Assembly (NCBI GenBank): GCA_025331565.1
Contig: JAFREQ010000093.1
Location: forward strand, 2,161,001 to 2,225,000
Direction: 5' to 3'
DNA from: Holacanthus passer
Taxonomy: Eukaryota > Chordata > Actinopteri > Pomacanthidae
DNA length: 64,000 nucleotides
This document shows positions 49,501-62,131 of the stretch, piece by piece. The position numbers and the translations under genes are program-made. The notes below the pieces were generated by a model, which was not told where the DNA came from, did not search any database, and was given only the letters and a program-made list of their open reading frames with translations. Every line of letters begins with the position of its first letter. Position 1 is the first letter of the stretch.

Positions 49501-52500
49501 CCAAGTGCTTCATGTAACACAAACTCCACCTTCCAAATCTTTGAAGCTGTTACACTGGAAATTGTTGATCCAGGAGTTACTATGTATATTAAATGTTTAG
49601 ATGTTTATTTAGATCAGTTTCCGTAATGGTTGTGATAGTAGCAATTGGTTATCTTCTAAATTGCAACCTGTACATTTAGAAAGCTTTAGAAATATCTCCA
49701 AAACTACTGGTCATATTGACATTGAAATTTAGTACTATGTGGATATTCAGAGTCCTAAAATATGAATTGTTTTTGTCTTTCTTTTTGACCTTTTTGTCTC
49801 ACACCACTGCCAGGATAAAACTTCCCCCTGACCATACACTTTTATCAGTAGTGTTTTCTGTCAGATTTGCTGTGAATGTTGATGTTTCCCAGAGGATGAA
49901 TCTTGTCTACACTTTTGGTGACTGCACACCTTCCTTCATGTACCAGAATTTGCCGTATTTCCACATCAGTTACATCAAAATCTAATTGAACAAACTGACA
50001 TGAAATTCACTGAGCACATTCCAGAGGAGATAAACCCTTTAATTTTGACTTTACTGTAATGCTGAGTACAATAAGGATCTGATAGGGCTCTACAAACAGC
50101 AGTCATTGTCTTTATGTTGTTCATAGTATTTGTGCACACTTATAAACACAACACCTAACACCCCTGACTCAGAGATGCATTACCAATATCAGTTTTAAGC
50201 AGTGTTAAATGCACCAGGTTGGATTTTCTCTTTAAGATTTCACTGCAGATGGAAACAGGGAACAGCGTGTCCTTTCCATTGTGACTAATGTGAAAAAGAA
50301 ACCAGCACTACGAAGAGTTATTCCTTGCGCAGACACCTAAGTCATCCCTCATGTTCTTCAGCTTTTGATTTTGAAGGGTAGGGTAGCGGAGGCTGTCGGC
50401 CATTCTGCTCACGTCCTCCTTTGAAAATGTCAGACGGCCCGTTAGCAATATTCCAAGCTTATTTGTTACTAATAGGCCCTCATTGACATTCCAGCAAGAG
50501 GCTTCCTATGCATCACACCAGCTCATTAGACCGCTCCGAAGTGAGACCGCAGCATCATCTGTGTGTGTGTGTGTGTGTGTGTGTACTATTGGATCCTTAT
50601 GAACCGTTTCTGTGTATGAATCAGGTAAATGTTGGTCTGAGGTGGGTGTGTGTGTGTCACAGAGGCAGTGAGTGTGAACAGTTTTTTGTGTGTGTGTGTG
50701 TGTGTGTTTTTGGCATTTTAGTCTCTGGCATTTAACACGCTCAGTTAAGTGTGAACTCGGGAGATCAGATCAATTTAGAGTTTGGTGCTGATGTGAAGAA
50801 ACCTCGACTTGCTTCTTCAAGGTCAGCACTGATCTCATACCAGCGGATACACGGCAGCGAAAGGCAGCCTGCAACCATCCAGTCCACTTAGGACTTCATT
50901 AGATCTCGAAGCTTGTGAAGAACATGCATCTGTGATAAGACCATATTTATCATATCCTCCTTACCCTCTACTGCCTGCACGCTATCTCCTTTTAGATCTA
51001 CCTCCTCTGTTTGCCCTGTATTCATTTTCAAAAATCTTAACTGCTTATGACACCTACCTCTGCACTAAAGCTCAAACAATCACTCTTTCTTTTAACAACT
51101 GGGAAAACAGAATCTTTGGTCCTTTTAGTCAAAAGAGACTTTCCAGACACTGTCAAGTTCCGAAAATTTGCATTGAATGTTGGATCAGATTCATAATTGT
51201 TTTATTTATTCTTTAATCACATAGTTCCAACAAATTTAAAATCCAAATTTTGCCTCTTTTAATTTTTACTTAGGTAAAACGGCTGCTGTACAGCTGCTTG
51301 TGTGTGGATAACATTCAACATTTTGAACTGTGGCTTCTTTTGTTAAAGTAGCCATAATCATTATTTTTATATTCACAATGGATCACGTGACTACTTGCTT
51401 GTGAAATGGGTCACTCGTAGTGACAAATCCACTGAGAATCAGCTCTACACACTCTGACTCACAGTTTTGATTTTTTGACTTGCAATGCTAATAGTCATGA
51501 AACTCAGGTATTGTGCAGTCTGAAATTTCAGCTGATACCATCCCCTTTTGCAGAAACATGTCGCAGGAAGTCTCTCCTCTACCTGCATTATATCTCCTTC
51601 AATGTCACCTTCTTCCAAATGCCCTGTATTCATTTCTAAAAACTGTCAACCACTTATGGGTCCAACCTCGGCAGTTTTGTTTCCCCAGCAGACATTTTGG
51701 CCAAAGCAAAAACCATTACTCTTTTTTAACTGGCCTGCACTGTCAAAATTATTGAAGGGAAAACAACATCTTGGCAGCACCAGTAATCTGCCAGAATGAC
51801 TGGAGACATGACAAACCACAGCCAAACTACCAGCTTGTGGTAACTGTCAACCCTGTATAAATGTAAACCTCCACTCTTAGATGTTCATTAATCATTAAGA
51901 CTCTCGTATGTCTTAATCGTTGCCGCCGCTCGGCCCAAATGGGGCTTGCATCATTCCTAGACTTAAACAGAGCTGGAAGTCCCCTCCCGAAAGTCATTTT
52001 TCTTTATAGAGCCATTAAGAATAATAAGATTCAGAGCAGCGGAGACACAGGAGAGAACGTTTGGTCAGGATTTGAGCATCGGGACGGTGAAGCTGCTTTC
52101 AAGACAAGCCAAGCTGCTAATTAGCGATGCTTATGTTCAGACATTAACAATAAATCAAACCAGACAGTTTGTTGTTTGCTGCTGTGTAAGGTGTCAACTC
52201 CATGACAGCCAGATGTCTCTTCTCTTCTCTTCTTTTCTCTTCTCTTTTGCTTTTGAAGAAAATGTAGCCGAAAATACACTCACAACAGTAAGATGCTTCG
52301 TTTAAAAAACACAGAATGCCAGATGTTTTTTACAGTCACATTGTTGTTCATAAAAAATGTAGACATGGCTTGCAGGCTTCATGAAGCTCTTTCAGCTTTA
52401 CATTACATTAACAGCATGATAATTAACATCTTGTTCGTGTTTGTTTGGCAGACAACCGGAGTGGAGCTGCTAATAAAATGTGTGAACATCCCAGAGACCA

Positions 52501-53827
52501 ACGACAGTGTGGTGAGTCCAGTCATTGTCTCTCCTTCAGTTTGCATCCACCACACTGCTTCTAACTCTTTGGACTTCTTTTTCATAATAAAAGTCACTAA
52601 ATCGCTGAAGGTGGGTGGTGAGAATCGGAATCCATCACTCAGTGTGTAGGAAGTTTTGCCAGACATTTAATTCTGTTAGTTTCTCATCTGTATTCAGTAA
52701 GCAATAGGGCAGCATTGTAGGAAGAACATTAATGCCTTTTGCCAAAGACTATAGGAAGTTTAAAACCATGTAATTTGACTAAATCTCCATGTGTAACACC
52801 TCTTCCCTTCCCTTCTCTTCTCGCCTTTCCCCTCCAGGAGCTCTACATCATCGACTCTGCAGGGAAGCAGACATTAGTGGAAGCCTGCGAAAAAATGGTG
52901 AGACTGCTTCTCCGGAGTTTTCCATTTGCATGAAGCTAGTACAAGCCACCAACCAGTGCTGCACATCCTCATATAGAGAACAAACACAGGGGAGCTACTG
53001 AAATGTCATGTACTTTGTCACAGAAGGAGAAAGAAGAAAGAAGCTGATGTGATAAAAACTCCTCATTCTCTACATGTGAAACCTTCATAATTCTTCCCAT
53101 AATATCACCCATCACCTTCTCCTCCACAGTGGGGTGAACTGTCGTTGCTGTGCCTGGTTTTTGACCTGACCAGTGAGCAGTCTTTTGCCAACTGCAGCCA
53201 CTGGATGGAGAGAGTTCGTGCTCACTGCCAGGGTCTCCAAATTCCAGGTAACAGCCTGACTAAGAACAGAATATAACATAATTTGTGGAACACTGGCAGA
53301 CTGACATCTTGTAGAATTGTGGAATAGCTGGTCAATATAGCCTGACCAATACTGGGCTTGGATAAGTAAACCAAAACAACAAACAAAAACAGATAGCATA
53401 TATAGACATTCATTAAATAGTAGGTATTGTATTCTATGCGTTTCATTTCACTTTTCTTTGTGTACTTGTGTGTGTGTGTCTCAGGTGTCCTGGTGGGCAA
53501 CAAGTCAGACCTGTCTGCTAGAAGAGAGGTCCAAGCATCCGTTGCCCAGGAATGGGCCCAAAGCCAGGGGCTGGAGTACCACGAGACATCAGCTGTAAGT
53601 GCATTTCAATATGAATATTTATATTGTGTTCTTGTTTAAAGTGCTTCAGATGGGTTGTATTGTATTTATGTCTGAAGTGAGAACATCACCCATCGCTCTG
53701 TGTTCATGTTTGTCTCTCGCAGAAGGAGATGGAGAACTGTGACGCGCCACTCCTCGGTTTAGCCCGGGCCTTCCACTCTCTTTACCAAGAACGTCGTGAG
53801 ACCATCCAGAACCTGAGTCCAGGTTGA
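46512..53827 (+). CDS. ift27: IFT27 / RABL4, Rab-like GTPase of IFT-B (complete, 7 exons, 188 aa)
   Basis: IFT27 pairs with IFT25 in the intraflagellar transport B complex and, through LZTFL1/BBSome, moves signalling proteins out of cilia. Exons are 46512-46545, 47048-47127, 52452-52511, 52838-52897, 53130-53247, 53485-53594 and 53723-53827. All are GT-AG with consistent phases. Human is 186 aa. It begins MVKLRARCLLVGDAAVGKSA, with a complete P-loop GDAAVGKS at residues 12-19. The switch II start is DSAGK (64-68), with Lys replacing the usual catalytic Gln, as in the human protein (DSAGKE). The G4 box NKSD is at 123-126 and G5 ETSAKE at 151-156. The protein ends NLSPG with no C-terminal cysteines, so no prenylation, as expected for the family. 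Divergent from SYNGR1 (about 1.1 kb between start codons). Confidence 0.97.
47134..47185 (+). repeat. Possible tRNA-derived SINE fragment
   Basis: GGTTGCTGGTTCGATCCCTG contains a perfect RNA pol III B-box (GGTTCGATCCC), right after IFT27 exon 2. No A-box or cloverleaf could be built around it, so it is not a functional tRNA. Confidence 0.4.
49412..49424. promoter_or_regulatory. ift27: Perfect RFX X-box palindrome in IFT27 intron 2
   Basis: GTTGCTATGCAAC is a perfect inverted pair of GTTGC half-sites separated by TAT, the core form bound by RFX dimers. It lies 2.9 kb downstream of the IFT27 start, in a ciliary gene of the RFX-controlled type. It could be a second regulatory site or a chance match. 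Confidence 0.45.
49620..50060 (+). repeat. Dispersed fish repeat, first half
   Basis: TCCAAAACTACTGGTCATAT, TTGACATTGAAATTTAGTAC, GATGTTTCCCAGAGGATGAA and ACTTTTGGTGACTGCACACC follow the order of a widespread fish repeat. Its back half is at 33030-33370. Confidence 0.6.
50955..51180. repeat. Local duplication, copy A (IFT27 intron 2)
   Basis: CCTCTACTGCCTGCACGCTA, GCCCTGTATTCATTTTCAAA, AATCACTCTTTCTTTTAACA and GACACTGTCAAGTTCC occur in the same order as the matching blocks in 51570-51765. Confidence 0.7.
51570..51765. repeat. Local duplication, copy B (IFT27 intron 2)
   Basis: TCCTCTACCTGCATTATATC, TGCCCTGTATTCATTTCTAA, CCATTACTCTTTTTTAACTG and GCACTGTCAAAATT parallel copy A at 50955-51180; diverged, same orientation. 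Confidence 0.7.
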
Positions 53828-53841
53828 ACCCCCTCCCCTGT

Positions 53842-53863
53842 CTCACACACACACACACACACA
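53842..53863. repeat. (CA)n microsatellite in the IFT27 3' UTR
   Basis: CA run starting about 15 nt after the stop codon. Confidence 0.9.
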
Positions 53864-54027
53864 AACCTTGACTTTCCACTCACAGGATAATAGACAGGAT
53901 TTCCATTCAGAGATTTTAATAAGCCTCATGGATTATACATGTGAGGATGTGAGGTGATTCAAAGAAACCCTGTGTTCTTTTGTACAGCAGAACGGCTTGT
54001 TCAGGTTGATATTTTGATATGATTGTG

Positions 54028-54050
54028 AATAAAAGGTGTTTTTCTGTGAT
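54028..54050 (+). terminator. ift27: IFT27 polyadenylation signal
   Basis: AATAAA at 54028-54033 is followed closely by the GU-rich stretch GGTGTTTTTCTGTG, 200 nt after the IFT27 stop codon. Cleavage is expected close to 54050. Confidence 0.75.
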
Positions 54051-56431
54051 AATCAGCGGTTAGCCATGTTGTCTCTTATCTCCTCGTTCTATGCGCAGAT
54101 AGTGGGGTGTACTTTCATGGTGGTGGTCGGGTCATTACCAAATCCACAATAAGACTCGAGCTCATTGTGGAGGAAAGAGCAGTCTGTACCCCCTCTCGTC
54201 TCCTCTGCAGAGATGGCTGTTCCTGATTTTAGTTGGGACAAAGGTCACCCTTATTTATTGCCTCCTACGCTCCCCTTTTTTATGTTTTCTTGTGATCTCA
54301 ATGTCACTTTGTTCTTGGCCTCATCTAGCTCTCGTCTGCCTTCTTCACTCATCTCTCTCCATGTCTGTCTCACTTGCTCTCTCTCACTTTCTCTTTCTCT
54401 CTGCCTTTATCAGTTTCCCTGTTTTGTAGATTTTTTTTTTTTGCCCTTCCTGCATGCTGTCTCTTCTCTTTCCAGTCCTATCCCCTCTTCCTCTCTCTCT
54501 CTTGTTGTGTTAACTCCCCAGCTGCAGCCCTCTCACATCATTTCAGGCATGTCCCCGGTGCGGCGCTAACAACCAGTAATCACCGTTCTAATTAGCGGTC
54601 TCCCATTCAAACCAGGTCAAAGCCGTGTCCTTGTTCTCTCGCTGCCTCTCAGACCAGCTGCCACCATTCAAACGAGGGCGCGCTGGTTCCAGCCAGACAC
54701 AATGGTTTTTATCTCATTACGCACTACATTGAAAGTGACTGCAGCGTGTAATAATCATGAGACTCTGTCCTCTTTAGGAAATGCTGTCACTGAATTTGAT
54801 TTTTGATTCGTTCTTCTTCCGGCTGTCATTTGTTGAGAAATGTAGGACATTTCTCAAACCACAACAGTCTTTAGTCACAAACATATACTTGGGTTACTAG
54901 ATAATACATGAAGTAACTTACTGGGCAACTTTTTCCTGAAAAATGGAAAGTGATTTGTAATGAGATTCTTTCCAGAATCTGTATTTAACACCTTGTAATT
55001 GTTATTGCAGCAGAATGTTTCCGTACTCCTTGAGTGGGTGATCATAATTATAGCAATTAGGATCTTTCTCTTTGTTTTTGTCCTCATTGTTTTTGTGTCT
55101 TTAATGTTGGTTTGTGTGTGTGAGGGTGTCTGCATGTGTTCTCTGATATATCTTCTTTTTTCCAAGGCGTATGGGAACAAAATCCAAATAACTGCAATAC
55201 TGTCTGTCACGTTAGAGTTCTTTGTGTATCAGCATGTAGATTACACACCTGTTCCTTTTCTTTGTGCCCACCCATGTGCATAAAAATGTGAGGAATATTT
55301 GTGGAATTTCCCACTGCAGAAGTTTCCTGGAGCTCTGACTTAGAGGTGAGCTGTTATTGCACGCAGACACACACAAAGGTGTAAGACAAGCTCTTCCATC
55401 CTGAGTCTGTCTTCTATTCATTTAAAACGGAGCATCACGTCTTGGGAATATAATTTAATAACATCTCAGGTTAGACTGTGGGCTCTGGCTTATTGCTTTG
55501 GGACTTCTTCATTTTCACAGATATTGAAGCGGTCGGTCAGCAATCACAGAAACGTTGAGACAAGCCTGTTGTAGTGGCTTTATGCGCTACCAGTGTGCTC
55601 AGTCATCTGTCTCTACTAAACACAGCCACTCACTCTCAATAATTAGTATTCAAAACAGGTTTGCTCCCTTGGCGCAGACCTAAAGCGCAGCAGGAACAAC
55701 TGTTGTTCACCTTTTAGCCACAAGAGAGGGCAACAGTGGTCACCGCCACTCCCGCTCGATGCTGAGTGGTCTGCAGAGGTGATGAGGGTCAACTGTTTGA
55801 TGTTTCTGACAGTGGGATGATTAGGAACCGGTCTCCTGGTGCACTGAGTGTGTGACCGATCCTTTATATGCCTGTCAAGATGACTGATGCAGACCACAAC
55901 GTATTCTTTCTCCACACTTTGGTTAAACTCATATTGGAGATGTAGAACTGACGATTATCTTATGATATACAGTAATTAATGCAGTGTCTTTTTGCAGCAC
56001 TCAGCAGACCACTAATGAATATTTTAAAACTGCTCATGCCTTACATATTAATGCTTACATGTGCCATTAGCTTGGTGCTTTTATTCAAAGCATATCATAA
56101 GTGCTTGCATTTTATCATGCATGGCCCCAGTGGGCACAGAAGTACCGTACTATATTGCTGCCGTGCTCTATCAAGTGATTAAAATGGGGAATGACAAAAA
56201 GGTTGCACATTCCTAATATCAAAATGAGCATACTCAGAAGTGCACTAGGCATGGTTTATTTATCTCCACACCTGACCGAAAATGGATCCTGGTGAGAAAG
56301 CAGCAACTGGACCAAATGTATATCTTCATCATATCACTGCTATAAATTCTACATACTAGGAAAATCATTATTAATTTATGTTAAGTACATTGACATCCTT
56401 CAAACTTTCACATGCTGCAGCTTTTAAGCAA

Positions 56432-56464
<33 letters not shown>

Positions 56465-57644
56465 TTTCATTCATGCAGCCATACAGCAGATTGCCTGGTC
56501 ATGCTTTGATCATGACCATGTTGGAAACTTGACGTATATAAATATGTCGATCATGTTTTTCAGCCTCATAAAAAAAGGTCAGCCAGAATTCTAGATGGAC
56601 ATCATGAATGATCTTATGAGAGCTTCTGACACACTTTTAAGAGCACTTTTGAAAATATTCCAGAAAATCTGTAAAATAGTGCTGGATACAGGTTAGAAAT
56701 CGTGATAGGCCACAACTGACTGGTCACCAGTCATCACTTTACAGCTGGAATAAATTATGGATGAGCTTCAAGAACTGTTGCATCAGTGCATGAAAAGTGC
56801 ATGCAGAGTTTCACTGGCTTGATCTTGCATCCACATTCATGCAGTACATTTTGGGACTGGTGCATCTATGCATCTGTGAGCTCTGCACCAAATACTGCAG
56901 AGCCTTCAAACGTAAATGATCAGTCATGTGGTATTGACAGGTCAATTCTCATGAGTTTAGAAATTCATGTGCAATTATCATAAATTGAAAGTGGTTTAAT
57001 ATATTGGTCTCAAAGCGGAGCCTGAGCTGCTACAAATGCCAAATGTTGAGTAAACACCTCAAGCAATAATTACTGTGTTGGGATAAAACATAATTTATTT
57101 ACTTACATTTGGATTACCTAGAAATGTCACTCAGCCACGTGTGCAAGTTTTACAAATGATGTGGTCTTTGCAACAGCTGCAATAAGCCTCAGCGTACCAA
57201 TCTGTGCATCATTTCTGTGTAAAGTCCAAGTCTGCTATGAGATATGAGGGTTTTATTTCAGCTGTGTTTCACTGCAGTGCTCCTCACCCAAACAAACACA
57301 GAGGTTTGTATTCATGTCACAGCCCGAGCGCAGGGCAAAGAGTTCCAGCTCATATCTTATGCCCACACTCGCTCCTTTTCTGTTTTCTCACACACTTTTC
57401 CTGCAGATCAGCTCTTTGTCTGTCTGGTGACTTTCTCTGTTTCCAGTCCTTCCAGCTTTTAAGTAATGGCCGTCTGCGTAACCTTTCCCATGTTCCTTTG
57501 CAGTTAATATCAGTCGTGCCCCATGCGATAAGACCAAATTATACCGTTACACCGTAATTGTAAATTATGCTAACTCATATTAATGTAGTAATTTGATTGA
57601 GTTGACCTCAACCTTGGTCTCTCTCTCTGTCTCTGTTGCTCCAT

Positions 57645-57670
57645 ATGTGTGTGTGTGTGTGTGTGTGTGT
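57645..57670. repeat. (GT)n microsatellite
   Basis: Perfect GT run, preceded by CT-rich sequence. Confidence 0.9.
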
Positions 57671-58149
57671 CTGAGCATCGCCTGTTCCATAGCCCCTAAC
57701 TGTCCGTGACCTAAAAAGCTTGCTAATTGCAGGTGAGGGAGGACGCAGCAGCTGTTCCCCCAGATCTGCTGCCCTCCTGTCTGAACTGCAGCGTGACAAA
57801 CTCAGCCGTGACGCCTCCGAGCTCATCTGCACAACAACAACATTTTTATTACATTATTACCTGTCTGCCATTTCGGGAACATGATGCCCTTTCCTGCAAA
57901 AAATTTCGAGTAGCGTCCCAAAAAAGTCATTTGCATTCACAGTTTAAAGGAAATTAGGTAACTTGTGAATGCGATGTTTAAAAATTCTGATCTTGCTTTT
58001 GAAATTACTATGATATCTGTGCTTTCTGTCGGTTTTGTGCCATGAAGTGAGCACACATCGTAAAGTGGTTGGAGGCCAGCAAAGGCTACATGCCTTGTTG
58101 TGGTTTGTGGTTCTAATATTAGTACTCAAAAGTAAATTGCAAATTATAA

Positions 58150-58505
58150 ATGGCAACAGTGACCCCAAATTTAATGACCCCAGTGGTTCCCGATCATTTT
58201 CATTTCTGACCCCTTGAAGGAACAGTTCAACATTAAATGGAAATGATGCCAGTTTGCTTTCTTGCAGAGAGATGAGATGATTGATGACACTCTTTTATCC
58301 ATCTGTTTGCAATTAGCCAGTGAGCTTAGTTTAGCATAGCATAAAGACTGGAAAGCTTCCCAGCACCTCTGAAGCTAACTAATTAACAACTTATACTCCT
58401 CATGTGTTCCAACTGTGCAAAAACTGAAGGGGAAAATGACCATATCAATATCAATGATCATATTACGTTGGTCATGTGCTGGACTACTGTTTGGCAGTGA
58501 CTTAC
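58150..58505 (+). repeat. Dispersed repeat fragments
   Basis: CCAGTGGTTCCCGATCATTT (hAT-MITE-like end) at about 58180 is followed by a left-half copy of the fold-back family: GAGATGAGATGATTGATGAC, GCTTAGTTTAGCATAGCATA, AAGACTGGAAAGCTTCCCAG, CACCTCTGAAGCTAACTAAT. Confidence 0.6.
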
Positions 58506-58952
58506 TCTAATATGATTTTAAAATGCATCCATCTTATTAATTGATTATAATTCAATACTGCACTAAAGCCTATCATTACTCTGCCAGCACACTCCAGATC
58601 CCAAATGTATATCAATTTAGAATTACACCGATCATACTGATTACTCAAACGGGAAACTGAATTTACTCTCCACTATATTCATGGTGCTTACAGACACTCT
58701 TGTGGAAGATTTATGTTTCATGCACTTTTGCGAGGTCATCGAGTTCGAACACTGATGTGATAAAATCATTATGTACCTCCACACCAGAGGGGGGCAGTGC
58801 GCTGCCACTTGACTCAAGCCGCTCCACTCCCTTTTCTCTATCCTCCCTCCCTCCCTCCTCCTCCTCCTCCCTCCCTCGCTCGCCTCTCTTCAGTGATCAC
58901 AGCAGTACTGCAGAGAGACATGCCAGCCACTTTGATCATCGCACCAGGGGAG

Positions 58953-59052
58953 GAGAGAGAGAGAGAGAGAGAGAGACAGAGTGAGAGAGACAGAGAGGGA
59001 GAGAGAGAGACAGAGAGAGAGAGACAGAGAGGGAGAGAGAGAGAGACAGAGT

Positions 59053-59084
<32 letters not shown>

Positions 59085-59127
59085 CAGAAGAGAGAGACAG
59101 AGAGAGAGAGAGAGGGAGAGAGAGAGA

Positions 59128-59201
<74 letters not shown>

Positions 59202-59242
59202 GTGAGAGAGATACAGAGAGGGAGAGAGAGAGAGAGAGAGAG
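58953..59242. repeat. Long (GA)n/(GACA) compound microsatellite, about 290 bp
   Basis: Nearly pure purine strand made of GAGA with GACAGA and GGGAGA interruptions. It yields Arg-Glu and Ser-Leu frames on the two strands that are not genes. Preceded at 58825-58885 by an opposite CTCCCTCC-rich pyrimidine patch. Confidence 0.95.
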
Positions 59243-60429
59243 TATCATGCAGCAGGCTGATGTTGAAGAATTTGACATTTATTCTACAGCTGATGGAACG
59301 ACGGGTTGACCAGCTCACAGGAGAGAGAGAGAGGGAGTGACTGAGTGAACAAGGATGCGAAGATGAGCGAGTGAATAAATGACAGTGAATCAGAGAAAGT
59401 GATTGAGCGAACGAGGACATGACAGAGAGAGCGTTCACTGTGCCGCTCACTCTACCCGTGGATTAAAACCAGTGTGTGAGAGTGTTAATAAACCCCACCA
59501 ACATGTTGCGGTACACACTGTGTGCACCCTGAGGAAGTCTCGCTGTGCTGCAATGTGCTGCTGCATTTTCTACCACCATTAACCCGACAACACCCGGCAA
59601 CTTTCATGTTTTCTGTGAGAAGCTGAGCAGCGTGAGGCAGGTTAAGACAGACAGAGCCTTGTCGTGTATGATGATGATGCAGCTGCTCCACTGAAACATG
59701 GATGTATCACAGGACGGTCCAAACTGGAATCACAAAAATGGAGTTAAAGATGTGAGATTGTTGGTGACTGAAGAGATGTTTTAACAGTGGTGTTGAAGGA
59801 TAATGATCACAACATTTAGCATCTAAACTGACCAATTTTGGCATCTGAACATAGGTTTTTCGGCTTCATTGTGCCACAGATGATGAGCTAATCTAACCTG
59901 CAAACTGAATGTTAGCAGTGCGCAGTTTTTCCACTTTGGCAAGAAGGAACAATGCACTGAAGGCGAAACAAACAAATAATGCAACTTACAACTTGTTGAA
60001 TCCCACGAAACTCCAATAATAATCTTCTTTGCCACATTCTCCTGGAAAAACTAAACTTCCTGTCAACCACTGCATTTTCTTTGTCAAACTGCAACAGCGC
60101 TTTCTGGCAAACGTCAGCCTCATTTACATTTAGTTTAAATTGTTGACCTTTCCTCTTTTGCATTGCTGGTCATTCTCATGTCGTCTGATATCCCACAATG
60201 CTTTGAGAGGTAATTCAGTCGGGTCCCACAGACAAGTGAGGGATGAACTTTGCTTTGTTTGACTTTATGTTGCACCACGTTCAATAGGTCTTTATCATCA
60301 GACCTTTTCAAGTGGGCTTCTCATTTTCGCTATTTCTCCATCTCTTACTTCCTTTAAATCTTAATCTAGTCTAACTGGACTATGTGACTCTGTTTTCAGA
60401 CCAAACATGATGCGACAAAGTCTCTTTCT

Positions 60430-62131
60430 GTTCCCTACGGGGGGGTTCAATTTTTATTCGTCATCAGGACTTGATGCATCCAAGTTCAGAATCATTCAGT
60501 TTTGGCACCTTGAAAGACATTACGCTTTTTTTGTTTTTTAAATTCTCATTTACAACAACACAACGCAAAAACCAAAGAACAAGAAAAGAAATGAGACAAA
60601 GAAAGAGACTAAGGCTGTGTGAGGGTTCAAAGGAACCGAGAAAATGAAATCAAACGAAAAGGCAAGATAAGATTTTCTTCTGTTAAAAAAAAAAAAAGCC
60701 TTGATACGTTCTCCAAAGTTTGTTCTTTTTGTTTCAAGCGTAATGAAGCCCCACCCCAAAATTACCCACTCAAAAAAATAAAAGAAAGAAAAGTTGAAAT
60801 AGACACAGTACTGTAACATTAATTTCTACTTTGTCACCCCACTGCCCTTACATGGTATCATTGTTCAATTGTTCAAAACATAGGTTCCTTAAAAGCAGAT
60901 CGGATGATTTTGATTAGCATGCATGTAAATTCTTAATTTTTTGGAGTCACTTAGCTTCACCTCGCTGGTAGCCATGTTCTCTCGCGCACTACTTTGTGTC
61001 TTTGGCAGTAGTGACGTTTTCATTGTCCACAGTCTTCTTCAAGTTTGCCGAGAGATCCTCCGTTACCCAGAGTTCTCTCTTCACTCCACCCCGTTATAGA
61101 GCAAAAAAAAGGAAGGTCAGCTTTTCACCTCTGGCTGACCCTGAACAACGATGGCTGCCAGGGTTTTCGGCGGAAGGCCAAAAGATTTTTTTTTTTCTGT
61201 TGTAAAAGAACATGATGATGTGTCTAAGACTAACCAATATCAGTTTATCAAGTAGGCTGAAGCCCGTCAAATGAGCCAGTCACGATGAATCCTCCGTCTT
61301 GGTTTATTCTCCATGACGACTTGATTTAGTTTCACTTGTAGGTTACTTTTTTTTTTTTTCTTGTTGATATTTTTGCGCCAGGGAAGTCTAGTCATGATTT
61401 ATTAACATATATATTCATATATTTATATATAATCAATACATATATTAACTTATGTGGGTTTTTTTTCATTTTTTTTTTCTTTTTTTGCGGCCTGAATTGC
61501 TCCCTGCTAAAATCCCACACCGCAACGGTTCACAGTATTAATGCGAATAAAGAATGAAATCAAGAAGATACGGCAACTAAAGAAAGGAGTGGGGTTTAAG
61601 GGAGGTTAGGGTGTGTGTGTTGGGGGGGCTCGTGGGATGGTAGTGCGAGGGCGGGATCATAGGCGGGGCCGAGGGGGTCAACTACGCCCCCTTTTCGTCA
61701 GACTGAGGAAGAGTAAAAAATATAAAGTTCACCTTTTAACGGGCAGTCTGGCCCAGCCCACTACTCCACGGTTCCACAGCCCCGAGACAGACAACCACCG
61801 GCCACCCCCCCCTCCCGACTCCTCTTTCCCCATCCTCCCCCTCAAATCTTTACAAACATGTTCAAAACTTGTTAAACAATGGTAGATGGGAAAATCATGC
61901 ATGTTTCTTTTTTTATGCATTTTTTTCTCTGTTTCCTTTTTTTTAAACAGAAACTCAGTGATCATCTGAGGTGCTGTGGAGCGCTCAGAGCTTCCCTTCT
62001 GTCGCTTACCCCTCACTCCATCTATCCGTTTAAGCCTCTCTCTGTCTCCTTACACCATGATCTGTCTTCTGCCGCCTCCCCCCAAATTCCCTCTGATTTT
62101 TTTTTTAGTGTCTGAGGTCCCTCTATCAGTT
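60430..62131 (-). other. cacng2: Putative CACNG2 3' UTR
   Basis: On the minus strand this follows the CACNG2 stop. AATAAA hexamers on that strand occur at 61398-61403, 61303-61308 and 60453-60458, so several ends are possible. It includes T-homopolymers and a GC-rich patch at 61610-61690. Extent is inferred. Confidence 0.45.

Larger units (their letters stand above)
47128..52451 (+). other. ift27: IFT27 intron 2 (5.3 kb), repeats and one X-box palindrome
   Basis: No coding sequence supported. It contains GT/CA microsatellites (48380-48402, 50558-50583, 50687-50708), a dispersed repeat (49620-50060), a local duplication (50955/51570) and the RFX-like palindrome at 49412. Confidence 0.7.
54051..60430. 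other. Intergenic region between convergent IFT27 and CACNG2
   Basis: No supported gene. ORFs here are low-complexity or short. Contains a CT-rich patch (54340-54520), AT-rich stretches (56430-56470), GT (57645-57670) and GA (58953-59242) arrays and a repeat fragment (58150-58505). Confidence 0.6.

Noticed and set aside
54165..54569. 134 aa Ser/Leu-rich plus-strand ORF after IFT27
   Set aside because: Lies beyond the IFT27 poly(A) signal in a CT-rich region; no family similarity.
55715..55735. CTCF-like CCACAAGAG...GGGCAAC
   Set aside because: An extra dinucleotide breaks the core spacing.
58784..58797. CTCF-like CCAGAGGGGGGCAG
   Set aside because: Two mismatches in the most conserved part of the core and low-complexity surroundings; too weak to list as a site.
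58838..59450. Long ORFs of Ser-Leu or Arg-Glu repeats on both strands
   Set aside because: They are translations of the GA microsatellite with no non-repetitive protein content.
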